A stretch of DNA of 21,902 nucleotides from Candidatus Aerophobota bacterium (GTDB taxonomy: Bacteria > Aerophobota > Aerophobia > Aerophobales > B3-G15): positions 1-21,902 of the forward strand of contig JAUWZM010000044.1 in NCBI GenBank assembly GCA_030615365.1, in the 5' to 3' direction. The notes under the pieces were generated by a model that ran no database searches, was not told the origin of the DNA, and was given only the letters and a program-made list of their open reading frames with translations. Made by a program: the position numbers and the translations under genes. Positions 1 to 7,195 of the stretch are shown in pieces. Numbering within the stretch: position 1 is the first letter of the stretch; every line of letters starts with the position of its first letter.

Positions 1-1
1 T

Positions 2-155
2 TATGCTGTGGCTCTTATGGGCGATGTCTCAAGTTACAGGATAACTAAGAGTTTGAACGCATAGACCCGCCTTGATCGCCGCTGCCTTATGGAAACACCT
101 CGCCGAGCAGCAAAAAGAAAAAGGATTTTTCAGAGCTCTCAGAAATAAATTTTGA
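2..155 (+). pseudogene. possible frameshifted 3' end of an unidentified gene
   Basis: Two short open stretches look like consecutive parts of one protein. The first, entering from outside the window, reads in the frame of base 2, contains ALMGDVSSYRITKSL and stops at 62-64. The second, one base off, opens after a stop at 54-56, contains ALIAAALWKHLAEQQ and FFRALRNKF, and stops at 153-155. The second has the helical, charge-rich composition of a natural C-terminus. A single-base frameshift near 56-62 would join them. I do not recognise the family. It could also be unrelated non-coding sequence or a sequencing error. Confidence 0.3.
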
Positions 156-177
156 CATTACTTGTAGAGAATATAGG
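152..177 (+). promoter_or_regulatory. weak promoter candidate for phosphofructokinase
   Basis: A perfect -35 box TTGACA lies at 152-157, overlapping the stop of the possible upstream gene. The best -10-like hexamer, TATAGG at 172-177, is only 14 bp away, so the match is poor. Transcription would start almost at the ribosome site AGGGGA (175-180), so use of this promoter is doubtful. Confidence 0.25.
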
Positions 178-185
178 GGACAAGA

Positions 186-1154
186 ATGAAAAGAATTGGA
201 GTTTTAACCAGTGGTGGTGATGCCCCAGGAATGAATTCCTGTATAAGAGCAGTGGTAAGATCTGCTATTTATAAAGGTTTGGAGGTTGTAGGGATACAAA
301 GAGGGTATGAGGGGTTAATTGAAAATGATACACAGATGATGAGTGCTCACTCAGTATCAAATATCATCTATCGAGGGGGGACTGTGCTCAAGAGTGCTCG
401 TTCGAAAAGGTTTATGGAAGAGGAAGGTCAAAGAAGAGCAGTTGAAACTATAAAGAAACTTGGAATACAGACCCTCATAGTTGTTGGTGGGGGCGGATCC
501 TTTCGAGGAGCAAGAATTTTAGACGAAAAATGGGATATCCCTACCATAGGAATTCCAGCTACTATAGATAATGATGTGTGGGGAACTGATTTTACTATCG
601 GATTTTTAACTGCTGTAAATACTGCCCTTGAAGCTATAGATAAGATAAGAGATACTGCAACTTCTCACAATCGTCTATTTTTAGTTGAAGTTATGGGAAG
701 AACATCCGGGTTTATTGCCCTGTGGTCAGGTCTTGCCGGAGGGGCAGAGGATATCTTGATCCCTGAGCTATCTACCAATTTGGATGAGGTTTGCGCAAGA
801 TTAGAGGAAGGACGCAAAAGAGGCAAAACCAGCAGTATAATTATTGTAGCAGAAGGAAACAGAATAGGCAGTGCAGTTGAGGTTGCCTCCAGGATAAGAA
901 AGAAAACCGGAGACGAGGGAAGAGTGGTGGTTTTAGGACATCTACAAAGAGGAGGCTCACCCTGTTCATGGGACAGAATTTTAGGAATACGATTAGGAGC
1001 CTCATCAGTAAATGCAGCAGTAAAAGGAGAAAGAAATAGTATGGTAGGAATTGTAAACGGAAAGATCAAGATAACATCCCTGCAAGATGTGAACAAAGAG
1101 AAGAAGGAAATAGATCTGGATCTCTACTACCTGAACCTGGTTATGGCTACCTAA
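186..1154 (+). CDS. pfkA: 6-phosphofructokinase (PfkA family)
   Basis: This 322-residue protein has the length and motif order of bacterial PfkA, which phosphorylates fructose 6-phosphate to fructose 1,6-bisphosphate in the cytoplasm. Visible motifs are the N-terminal GVLTSGGDAPGMN, GGTVLKSAR with Arg72, PATIDND (residues 124-130) with the catalytic Asp128, SHNRLFLVEVMGR (160-172) with Arg163 and Arg172, AEGNR and GHLQRGGSP. The oddity is the nucleotide loop. ATP enzymes read GGDGS and PPi enzymes GGDD, but here residues 101-105 are GGGGS, so the metal-binding Asp (Asp103 in E. coli) is Gly103, codon ggc at 492-494. PATIDND also replaces the usual PGTIDND. The start is fixed by AGGGGA five bases before the ATG. 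The stop overlaps that of the convergent aldolase. Family assignment is secure; phosphoryl donor and activity are not. Confidence 0.93.
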   Translation: MKRIGVLTSGGDAPGMNSCIRAVVRSAIYKGLEVVGIQRGYEGLIENDTQMMSAHSVSNIIYRGGTVLKSARSKRFMEEEGQRRAVETIKKLGIQTLIVVGGGGSFRGARILDEKWDIPTIGIPATIDNDVWGTDFTIGFLTAVNTALEAIDKIRDTATSHNRLFLVEVMGRTSGFIALWSGLAGGAEDILIPELSTNLDEVCARLEEGRKRGKTSSIIIVAEGNRIGSAVEVASRIRKKTGDEGRVVVLGHLQRGGSPCSWDRILGIRLGASSVNAAVKGERNSMVGIVNGKIKITSLQDVNKEKKEIDLDLYYLNLVMAT

Positions 1155-2242
1155 ATCCCCTTATAATTTACATGCCAGTTCTCTTCACGTAAATCCAGTT
1201 CAATGTTCGCAAAACTTCCAAAACCTTTATGGTTAAAGTAAGGAGTAGCACTCTTGGATGCCTCATAGAGCCTGTGGAAATTATCTACACCACTGGTTGA
1301 GAGCCATTCTTCCACTTTTTCCACATTGGGATAGTATTTCGCAGCATCCTGCCATATCGCTCTTCCCCCTAAGAATCCAGATGCACCTTTCTCTGTAGCT
1401 AACGTAACATTGGCAAGAAATTCTTTAATATCTACTCCTGCACTTAAGATAACCCAGGGTATAGAGGTAATGCTGGTCAGCTCTTCACAATAATCCTCCA
1501 CCTGGGAGAGATCATAGACAGGTTCTCTTTTTTTGTCATCAAACTCACCACCTGAGAATTCCTGGCAGTATTTTAAGTTGGCGGGAAACTCTATTTTTAA
1601 AATATCAACCTTATACTCAGGTTTTGAGAACTCCCCTGTGTAATCCATTACTATCTCTGGCTTTCTCCTGGCAAAGATAACATTACCCTTATCCTCATCT
1701 TCCTTGAAAGGGTAACTGACAATCTCCAGAACATAAGGTAAGTCGTACCTCTCACATTCCTCACCAACTTTCAATATTATATCCTTTTGATGCTGAACTA
1801 CATCGAAAGAAGCATCTCCCCTATAGTATATGAGAAGTTTCACTGCATTCGCTCCAGCTCTTTTTGTTTTACTTATATCCCATCCTGGTTGCAGGTGAGA
1901 TTTTCTTTCTTTCCCACTTTTGCCTCCAAGCTCGGCTCCTGTCTGTTCTGTTGCCAGGAGCAGCCCTACATCCCTGGGAAGGTATTCTGCCGCATAAGGA
2001 TACCCATAGACTGGGTCTGTCAAAGTAGCACTGGAATAAGGTGATAGAACTTTGATCACACATCTTTTAAAAGTAGAAAGATCAGTGGGATTTACCTGTT
2101 GGGGGTCTTTACCCAGTACTTTCCCTAATATTCTTTGTAGAGAACCACGCTGATCAGTGGCCATCATTCTAAATTTCCCCTCCTCATCTGCTAACATCTT
2201 AATACCACGCAGTTTGCCACTTGAAATTTTAACTTTTTTCAT
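1151..2242 (-). CDS. LacD-type class I bisphosphate aldolase (tagatose-1,6-bisphosphate aldolase family)
   Basis: This 363-residue protein matches the LacD family of Schiff-base aldolases, which cleave tagatose 1,6-bisphosphate and often also fructose 1,6-bisphosphate to dihydroxyacetone phosphate and glyceraldehyde 3-phosphate. Key signatures are MMATDQRGSLQRIL near residues 26-39, AVKLLIYY (Lys135), and DILKIEFPAN with Lys216, the expected Schiff-base lysine. The late segment WVILSAGVDIKEF fits the phosphate-binding end of the barrel. It is somewhat longer than typical LacD proteins of about 325 residues. It lies tail to tail with phosphofructokinase, sharing 4 bp (TAA and TAG overlap at 1151-1154). 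No lac-pathway genes are near, so a glycolytic role on fructose bisphosphate is likely (inference). The start has AGGAG upstream on the minus strand. Confidence 0.85.
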   Translation of the reverse strand: MKKVKISSGKLRGIKMLADEEGKFRMMATDQRGSLQRILGKVLGKDPQQVNPTDLSTFKRCVIKVLSPYSSATLTDPVYGYPYAAEYLPRDVGLLLATEQTGAELGGKSGKERKSHLQPGWDISKTKRAGANAVKLLIYYRGDASFDVVQHQKDIILKVGEECERYDLPYVLEIVSYPFKEDEDKGNVIFARRKPEIVMDYTGEFSKPEYKVDILKIEFPANLKYCQEFSGGEFDDKKREPVYDLSQVEDYCEELTSITSIPWVILSAGVDIKEFLANVTLATEKGASGFLGGRAIWQDAAKYYPNVEKVEEWLSTSGVDNFHRLYEASKSATPYFNHKGFGSFANIELDLREENWHVNYKGI

Positions 2243-2279
2243 CTCTTACTCCTAAATTGTAATTTTTTAATCTTTTAGT

Positions 2280-2307
2280 AAAATACTCCATTTTAAGAAT
2301 CTGTCAA
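2280..2307 (-). promoter_or_regulatory. promoter of the LacD-type aldolase
   Basis: On the minus strand a perfect -35 TTGACA (2302-2307) is followed after 16 bp by TATTTT (2280-2285). It sits about 40 bp upstream of the aldolase start at 2242. Confidence 0.55.
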
Positions 2308-2365
2308 ATACATCAGAGTATCTTAAATTCGTTCCCACAAGGGAAAAAGGGCCTTTTAGTGTATA

Positions 2366-2393
2366 TTGACAAAAGAAAAGGATGAGCTAAAAT
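2366..2393 (+). promoter_or_regulatory. promoter of dnaE
   Basis: TTGACA at 2366-2371, a 16-bp spacer, and TAAAAT at 2388-2393. The implied start point is close to 2400, giving a very short leader before the ribosome site AAGGAG at 2401-2406. Confidence 0.55.
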
Positions 2394-2412
2394 TTATTAC
2401 AAGGAGAACCAA

Positions 2413-5400
2413 ATGCCCAATTTCATTCATCTGCATACTCACTCTGATTATAGTCTCTTAGATGGAGCCTGCAGTATTTCCCAATTGGTGAATCAAGCCT
2501 ACAAATTTGAAATGCCTGCCTTAGCTCTAACCGATCATGGCAACCTCTTTGGTGCAGTAGATTTTTATCAAAAAGCAAGAAAAAAGGGGATAAAACCTAT
2601 TATTGGCTGTGAGGTATATATAGCTCCAGAGTCAAGACTAAAAAAGAAAAAATTAAAGGGAGAGGTAACCTCTTTTCACTTAACTCTTCTCTGCAAAGAT
2701 ACGCAGGGTTATCAAAATTTAATGGATTTAGTCAGTATCGGTTTCTTAGAGGGTTTTTACTATCATCCCCGAATAGATAAGCACGTTCTTTCCAAAAGAT
2801 ATGAGGGCTTGATAGCTCTTTCTGGTTGCCTAAAAGGAGAAATTCCCTTTCTGCTTAAAAAGGGGGAAATTGAAAAAGCGAAAGAGGCAGCTAAATTTTA
2901 CCAATCTTTATTTGGGGATGATTTTTACCTGGAAATGCAGTCCAATGCTCTGGATGATCAAAGAAAAGTCAATGAGCTTTTAATAGAGTTAAACAAAGAA
3001 TTAAGCATTCCTCTGGTAGCTACCAATGATGTTCACTACCTTGTTAGAGAAGATGCGAAAGCTCAAGATGTGCTTTTGTGTATCCAAACAGGCAAAATCC
3101 TCGCCGATAAAAATCGCTTAAAATTTTCCTCGTCTGATTTTTATTTTCGCTCACCCTCAGAAATGAACGAGCTTTTCTCTCATCTGCCTGAGGCTCTTAC
3201 CTGCACTCAGGAAATTACCGAAAAAATTGCCTTTATCTTAAAAAAGAAAAAAGTCTATCTTCCTACCTATCAAGTCCCTTCTAACTATGATTTGGATAGC
3301 TATTTAAGGGAACTCTGCCAGGAAGGACTGGCCAAAAGATATCCTGCCAATCCCTCTATGAAGATTAAAGATAGGCTAAAAAGAGAACTTAAGATTATAT
3401 CCAGCATGGGTTATTCAGGTTATTTCCTCATTATCTGGGATGTCATCCACAATGCAAAAGAAAAAGGTATCCTGGTGGGTCCAGGAAGGGGCTCAGCTAC
3501 AGGGAGTCTGGTGGCTTATCTGCTAAGTATCACTGAGATAGATCCTTTAGAGTATGACCTCTTGTTTGAGAGATTTTTAAATCCGGAAAGAAAAGCCCTA
3601 CCTGATATCGATATAGACATCCAGGATAGTAGAAGAGGAGAAGTTATTGATTATGTGCGGAAAAAATATGGTGAGGAGAACGTAACTCAAATAATAACCT
3701 TTGGAACTATGGCCGCCAGAGCAGCAATAAGAGATGTAGGTAGAGTTTTGGGCATACCGTATGCCAGGGTAGATAAAATTGCCAAGCTTATCCCTTTTAA
3801 TAGAGAATTACGAATGGCTATTAAGGAAAGTGATGAAATTAAACAGCTCATGGGTAAGGATGGGGAAGTAAAAAACCTTTTCGAAATTGCTCAGCAAATA
3901 GAGGGATTAACAAGACACGCCTCTACCCATGCCGCTGGAGTAGTAATTGCCCCGGATAAACTTACCCACTATACTCCTCTGTATCGCACCAATAAAAATG
4001 AGATTACCACTCAATACGAAATGCACTCTCTGGAAGCTATTGGTCTTCTTAAGATGGATTTTTTAGGTCTTAAGACCTTAAATGTAATTGGAGACACTCT
4101 TCGCTTCATCAAAGAAAGAGAGGGAAAGGAAATAAACTTGAAAACTATCCCCTTAAATGATACGTCCACGTATCAGCTTTTACGCAGGGGAGAAACATCA
4201 GGTGTATTTCAACTGGAAAGTAGAGGGATGCAGGATCTGGTAAGAAGATTAAGCCCGGAAAGATTTGAGGATATTATTGCTATTTTAGCTCTGTATCGTC
4301 CTGGTCCTCTTAAAAGCGGGATGGTGGATGATTTTATCGATAGAAAACGGGGGCGCAGCAAGCCCACATATCTGCATCCTAAACTCAAACCCATCTTAGA
4401 GCAAACCTATGGAGTTATTCTTTACCAGGAACAGGTAATGAGGATCGCCAATGAGATAGGTGGATTCAGTTTGGGTGAGGCTGATACTTTAAGAAGAGCG
4501 ATGGGTAAGAAAATTCGCAGGTTAATGGATGAACAAAGAGAAAAATTTATTCAAGAGGCAATTAAACAGGGAGTTGATTCATCAACGGCTGAAAGAGTTT
4601 TTAAACTGATGGCTTATTTTTCTGGTTATGGATTTAATAAGTCCCACTCTGCTGGGTATGCTCTCATTTCTTATCACACAGCTTACCTTAAATCTAACTA
4701 TCCTTTGGAGTTCATGGCGGCCCTTTTGACTTCAGAGAAAGATAATACAGATAAGCTCATCTTTTACATAAATGAGTGTCGTAAAATGGGTATTCAGGTT
4801 CTCCCTCCGGACATTAACCAATCCTTAGCCAACTTTGTGGTAGTGAAAGATAGTATAAGGTTTGGACTTGCTGCAGTGAAGAATGTGGGAGGGGCAGCGG
4901 TTTTTTCCATTGTAAAGAAAAGGGAAAAGGGGAAGAAATTTACCTCCATCTTTGATCTTTGCCAAAGAGTGGACTCAAGAGTGGTAAACAAAAGAGTGAT
5001 AGAGAGTTTAATTAAATGTGGAGCGTTTGATTCTTTACCCGGTTATCGCTCTCAACACTTAGCTGTGATAGACCGAGCTATGGAAGAAGCTGCTCAAATT
5101 CAAGAGGATAGAAAAAAAGGACAACTTTCCCTTTTTAAAAATCTGGAGGGAAAAGAGGAAAACTTTCAGGATGCACTGGATACGCTACTACCCCAGACGG
5201 AAGAAGCTTCCAAAAAAATTAAATTGGCCTGGGAAAAGGAACTTTTAGGAGTGTATCTTTCCGGGCATCCTTTGAAAGGCTACGAAAAGAGAATTGCCTA
5301 CTTTTCTACCACATCCCTTGTGAACTTACACCAGGTAAAAGATAAAAAAAACCTAAGAGTAGCGGGAATAATAAGCTCTCTTACTCTTAAAAATGATAGA

Positions 5401-5850
5401 CGAGGCAAAGCAATGGCTTTTTTAACCCTGGAGGATTTAGAATCCGAAGGGGAGATAGTCATTTTTTCCAAAGTGTATGAGGAATGCGTCTCCCACCTTA
5501 AAGAGGGAGGCTTAATTTTAGTGGCGGGAAGACTGGATGCCTCCAATGATCCTCCAAAGATAATTGCCAATAAAATCATCCCTTTTTCCAAATTAAGGGA
5601 TATAGGTTACAATTTTCATCTGCAGGTAAAAAAGAGTCGATGGGGCAAGGAGGATATGGAACAAATAAAGGGTATTCTTCTTTCCCACCAGGGAAAGTAT
5701 CCTGTATATCTTCACTTTCAGGGAAACAACAAAGAGAGGATAACAATCAAGTCAAAATCCTTAAGGGTAGATTTTTCTGAATCCTTCATTGAAGAAATAG
5801 AAAAATTTTTAGGGACAAATTCCCTGTGGGTAGAAGATCAATCAAAATAA
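2413..5850 (+). CDS. dnaE: DNA polymerase III alpha subunit (DnaE)
   Basis: This 1145-residue protein is the replicative polymerase catalytic subunit. It opens with a PHP domain (FIHLHTHSDYSLLDGA, residues 4-19, later NDVHYL). The palm carries PDIDIDI (397-403), with Asp400 and Asp402 matching E. coli Asp401 and Asp403, and KMDFLGL with Asp549 matching Asp555. VGPGRGSATGSLVAYLLSI and FNKSHSAGYALISYHTAYLK are classic DnaE signatures. QLSLF near residue 904 is a clean beta-clamp binding pentapeptide. An OB-fold (RVAGIISSLTLKNDRRGK onward) and a short C-terminal domain follow. Length is typical of DnaE1. The ATG is set by AAGGAG (2401-2406) six bases upstream. It is transcribed alone, divergently from the aldolase. 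Confidence 0.97.
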   Translation: MPNFIHLHTHSDYSLLDGACSISQLVNQAYKFEMPALALTDHGNLFGAVDFYQKARKKGIKPIIGCEVYIAPESRLKKKKLKGEVTSFHLTLLCKDTQGYQNLMDLVSIGFLEGFYYHPRIDKHVLSKRYEGLIALSGCLKGEIPFLLKKGEIEKAKEAAKFYQSLFGDDFYLEMQSNALDDQRKVNELLIELNKELSIPLVATNDVHYLVREDAKAQDVLLCIQTGKILADKNRLKFSSSDFYFRSPSEMNELFSHLPEALTCTQEITEKIAFILKKKKVYLPTYQVPSNYDLDSYLRELCQEGLAKRYPANPSMKIKDRLKRELKIISSMGYSGYFLIIWDVIHNAKEKGILVGPGRGSATGSLVAYLLSITEIDPLEYDLLFERFLNPERKALPDIDIDIQDSRRGEVIDYVRKKYGEENVTQIITFGTMAARAAIRDVGRVLGIPYARVDKIAKLIPFNRELRMAIKESDEIKQLMGKDGEVKNLFEIAQQIEGLTRHASTHAAGVVIAPDKLTHYTPLYRTNKNEITTQYEMHSLEAIGLLKMDFLGLKTLNVIGDTLRFIKEREGKEINLKTIPLNDTSTYQLLRRGETSGVFQLESRGMQDLVRRLSPERFEDIIAILALYRPGPLKSGMVDDFIDRKRGRSKPTYLHPKLKPILEQTYGVILYQEQVMRIANEIGGFSLGEADTLRRAMGKKIRRLMDEQREKFIQEAIKQGVDSSTAERVFKLMAYFSGYGFNKSHSAGYALISYHTAYLKSNYPLEFMAALLTSEKDNTDKLIFYINECRKMGIQVLPPDINQSLANFVVVKDSIRFGLAAVKNVGGAAVFSIVKKREKGKKFTSIFDLCQRVDSRVVNKRVIESLIKCGAFDSLPGYRSQHLAVIDRAMEEAAQIQEDRKKGQLSLFKNLEGKEENFQDALDTLLPQTEEASKKIKLAWEKELLGVYLSGHPLKGYEKRIAYFSTTSLVNLHQVKDKKNLRVAGIISSLTLKNDRRGKAMAFLTLEDLESEGEIVIFSKVYEECVSHLKEGGLILVAGRLDASNDPPKIIANKIIPFSKLRDIGYNFHLQVKKSRWGKEDMEQIKGILLSHQGKYPVYLHFQGNNKERITIKSKSLRVDFSESFIEEIEKFLGTNSLWVEDQSK

Positions 5851-5855
5851 ACCTG

Positions 5856-6086
5856 GATTCGGTAATTTGAACAATGATCATCAAACTTATCCTGGAATAT
5901 CGCTTTGGGTTTGATTTTTGTGAAAGTTAAGCTTTTCTAAGGGATTTTTCTATAAGTAAAATTATTTTTTTGTTGGGTAGGGGCGACTTTAGTCGCCCTT
6001 TGCAAAATAAGAAATAGAGCTAATTGGAAGGCTAAAGCCTCCCCTACCCAGGTGAAGAGTCTTATCAGTTTGCCGAATCTGGGATA
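5856..6086. repeat. dispersed repeat, copy A (MITE-like, contains a REP pair)
   Basis: The first block (5856-5924) and a later block (5975-6006) are similar, in inverted orientation, to 13335-13404 and 13195-13227. By eye the first block differs at roughly 13 of 70 positions. The ends of the region carry GATTCGGTAA (5856 onward) and, inverted, TTGCCGAATC near 6072-6081, which look like terminal inverted repeats of a small non-coding element. It lies directly behind dnaE. Confidence 0.6.
5974..6050. repeat. REP-like pair in head-to-head orientation (BIME-like)
   Basis: Perfect 10-bp outer arms TGGGTAGGGG (5974-5983) and CCCCTACCCA (6041-6050) enclose two palindromes, GGGCGACTTTAGTCGCCC (5981-5998) and AGGCTAAAGCCT (6029-6040). 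Read from either end, each palindrome follows a GTAG tetranucleotide. This is the layout of REP sequences mobilised by RAYT transposases. Confidence 0.65.
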
Positions 6087-6561
6087 AATTAAGGTGCTCC
6101 TAATTTTTAACCTACCTATCTAAAATTTGTCTATTCTTTATAAGTCTTTAAATATCGGCGTTTTGATAAGATTTAGATTGACGTATGATAAAAAGACAAT
6201 TATATTTTTCCTTTTGAGAAAAATATAATCCTCCCTGATAAAAATATGAAACCTTATAGATAAGCTATTCAGAAGTAATTTAAACAGCTTATCTTGATAG
6301 CCGACAAGAATGGCAGAAAAATTGCTCTATTAATAGTTAAGAAGTTAATGAAAAGTTTGCTCTTTTTTAAAATGAAACAGTTTCAAGCCCAATTTGCTAA
6401 CAATTAGCAGAGCTCAATCTTTGATAAGAAAAGTTAAGAATAAGACTATAAGGAACAGGAACCGATACCCACAAGGTTACTTGCACCGTTACCAGACAGT
6501 AACACCTCCTGGAGATAACAGAAACAGGATAACTTTGAATTTATCCCAAAGAAAAACGGAC
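6051..6561. other. intergenic stretch without a supported gene
   Basis: This AT-rich sequence has no ORF with a plausible ribosome site or protein-like composition. The open frame 6394-6588 has low-complexity, Arg/Asn-rich composition and overlaps a promoter, so I do not call it. I see no clear RNA structure here. Confidence 0.5.
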
Positions 6562-6589
6562 TTGACTTATTGTTATATTTTAGTATAAT
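6562..6589 (+). promoter_or_regulatory. promoter P1 of the surface-protein region
   Basis: TTGACT (6562-6567), 16-bp spacer, TATAAT (6584-6589). The -10 and the following bases form a 19-bp direct repeat with 6618-6636, so part of this promoter has been copied 34 bp downstream. Confidence 0.6.
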
Positions 6590-6652
6590 ACTTTTAAATT
6601 TTAAATCAGTATAAAATTATAATACTTTTAAATTTTCAATTTGCTCTTTCCC

Positions 6653-6680
6653 TTGACAAGGAAGAATGATATAGTATAAT
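6653..6680 (+). promoter_or_regulatory. promoter P2 of the surface-protein region
   Basis: Consensus TTGACA (6653-6658), 16-bp spacer, consensus TATAAT (6675-6680). The implied transcript begins at about 6687, inside the first copy of a 24-bp direct repeat (6684-6707). Confidence 0.7.
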
Positions 6681-6683
6681 TAC

Positions 6684-6791
6684 TGACAAAGCTGGTTTTT
6701 GTGGAAAAAGCTAAATCTATTACCACTTGACAAAAAGTATAAGTATAATATAATATATTATACTTAATGACAAAGCTGGTTTTTGTGGAAA
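6684..6791 (+). repeat. 24-bp direct repeat at the transcript starts of P2 and P3
   Basis: The segment at 6684-6707 recurs exactly at 6768-6791. Its core is GACAAAGCTGGTTTTTGTGG. Both copies follow a promoter, so promoter plus start region appear to have been duplicated as a unit of about 84 bp. The second copy supplies the 5' strand of the closing helix of the candidate RNA at 6768-6890. Confidence 0.75.
6727..6754 (+). promoter_or_regulatory. promoter P3 of the surface-protein region
   Basis: Perfect TTGACA (6727-6732), 16-bp spacer, perfect TATAAT (6749-6754), with an overlapping TATAAT at 6744-6749. The same TATAATATAAT run occurs in the promoter at 13498. The -10 position aligned with P2 would be TATACT at 6759-6764, so AT-rich sequence has been inserted in this copy. 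Confidence 0.6.
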
Positions 6792-6890
6792 GACTAAAAT
6801 GGGGCCGAGGACGGTAAGACTAAGAGAATAGATAGGCCCATTAGTTCAGGGAAGATTTTCACAAAAAAAGTGAACCATTCCACAAACCAC
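6768..6890 (+). ncRNA. candidate structured RNA with a three-helix junction
   Basis: Closing helix: 6782-6790 (TTTGTGGAA) with 6878-6886 (TTCCACAAA), extended by GG (6778-6779) with CC (6887-6888). Second helix: 6793-6806 with 6835-6845 (GGCCCATTAGT), 11 pairs with one 2-base bulge and one 1-base bulge. Third helix: TTCAC (6858-6862) with GTGAA (6870-6874), closed by an A-rich loop. It starts where P3 transcription would begin and lacks a coding frame. It matches no RNA family I recognise. It could be a leader element of the 7196 gene or an independent small RNA. Confidence 0.4.
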
Positions 6891-6950
6891 TGGGTGCACT
6901 ATATAATATAAACTCAGGTAACCATTTTGTCAGTTAATTAACTATTGTTC

Positions 6951-7091
6951 TTTCAGGTAAGCTGAAAAGCGGGGGAGATGATCCTTGTTCTACCAGTTGG
7001 GCGTCTTGGGGCAAGGGGATCCGGTGACGCAACCGACCGAAATTATTCGCTGTGAAGACTTAAAGCGGAATATAAATGGTCGGTTTTTTTT
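6951..7091 (+). promoter_or_regulatory. candidate transcription attenuator, possible pseudoknotted riboswitch of unknown class
   Basis: A hairpin TTTCAG (6951-6956)/CTGAAA (6962-6967) is followed by GATCCTTG (6980-6987), which can pair with 7012-7021. GCGTC (7001-7005) can pair with GACGC (7026-7030), crossing that helix as a pseudoknot. CGGT (7022-7025) can pair with ACCG (7032-7035), competing with the terminator stem AACCGACC (7031-7038)/GGTCGGTT (7078-7085), which ends in a T run to 7091. The bases between the terminator arms form their own hairpin. It precedes the 7196 gene by about 100 nt. The class is unknown; the terminator part is the firmest. Confidence 0.45.
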
Positions 7092-7195
7092 ATGAATAAT
7101 ATGAAGATAAAATGGAAAAAGGAATTGATAATCCAAAAAAATCCAATTAAACTTTTGCGAGGGTTAAAATTATAAAAAATAGTCTGGGGAATTTT

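Noticed and set aside
6394..6588. 64-codon open frame in the intergenic region
   Set aside because: Composition is unlike a protein (Arg/Asn/Thr-rich, no domain pattern), it has no good ribosome site, and its end overlaps the promoter at 6562-6589.
6951..7040. Third GEMM riboswitch
   Set aside because: GGCAAG and GACGCAA resemble parts of the GEMM core, but the expected GG/CC pairing, the GNRA loop between them and the GGTTACC 3' element are absent.
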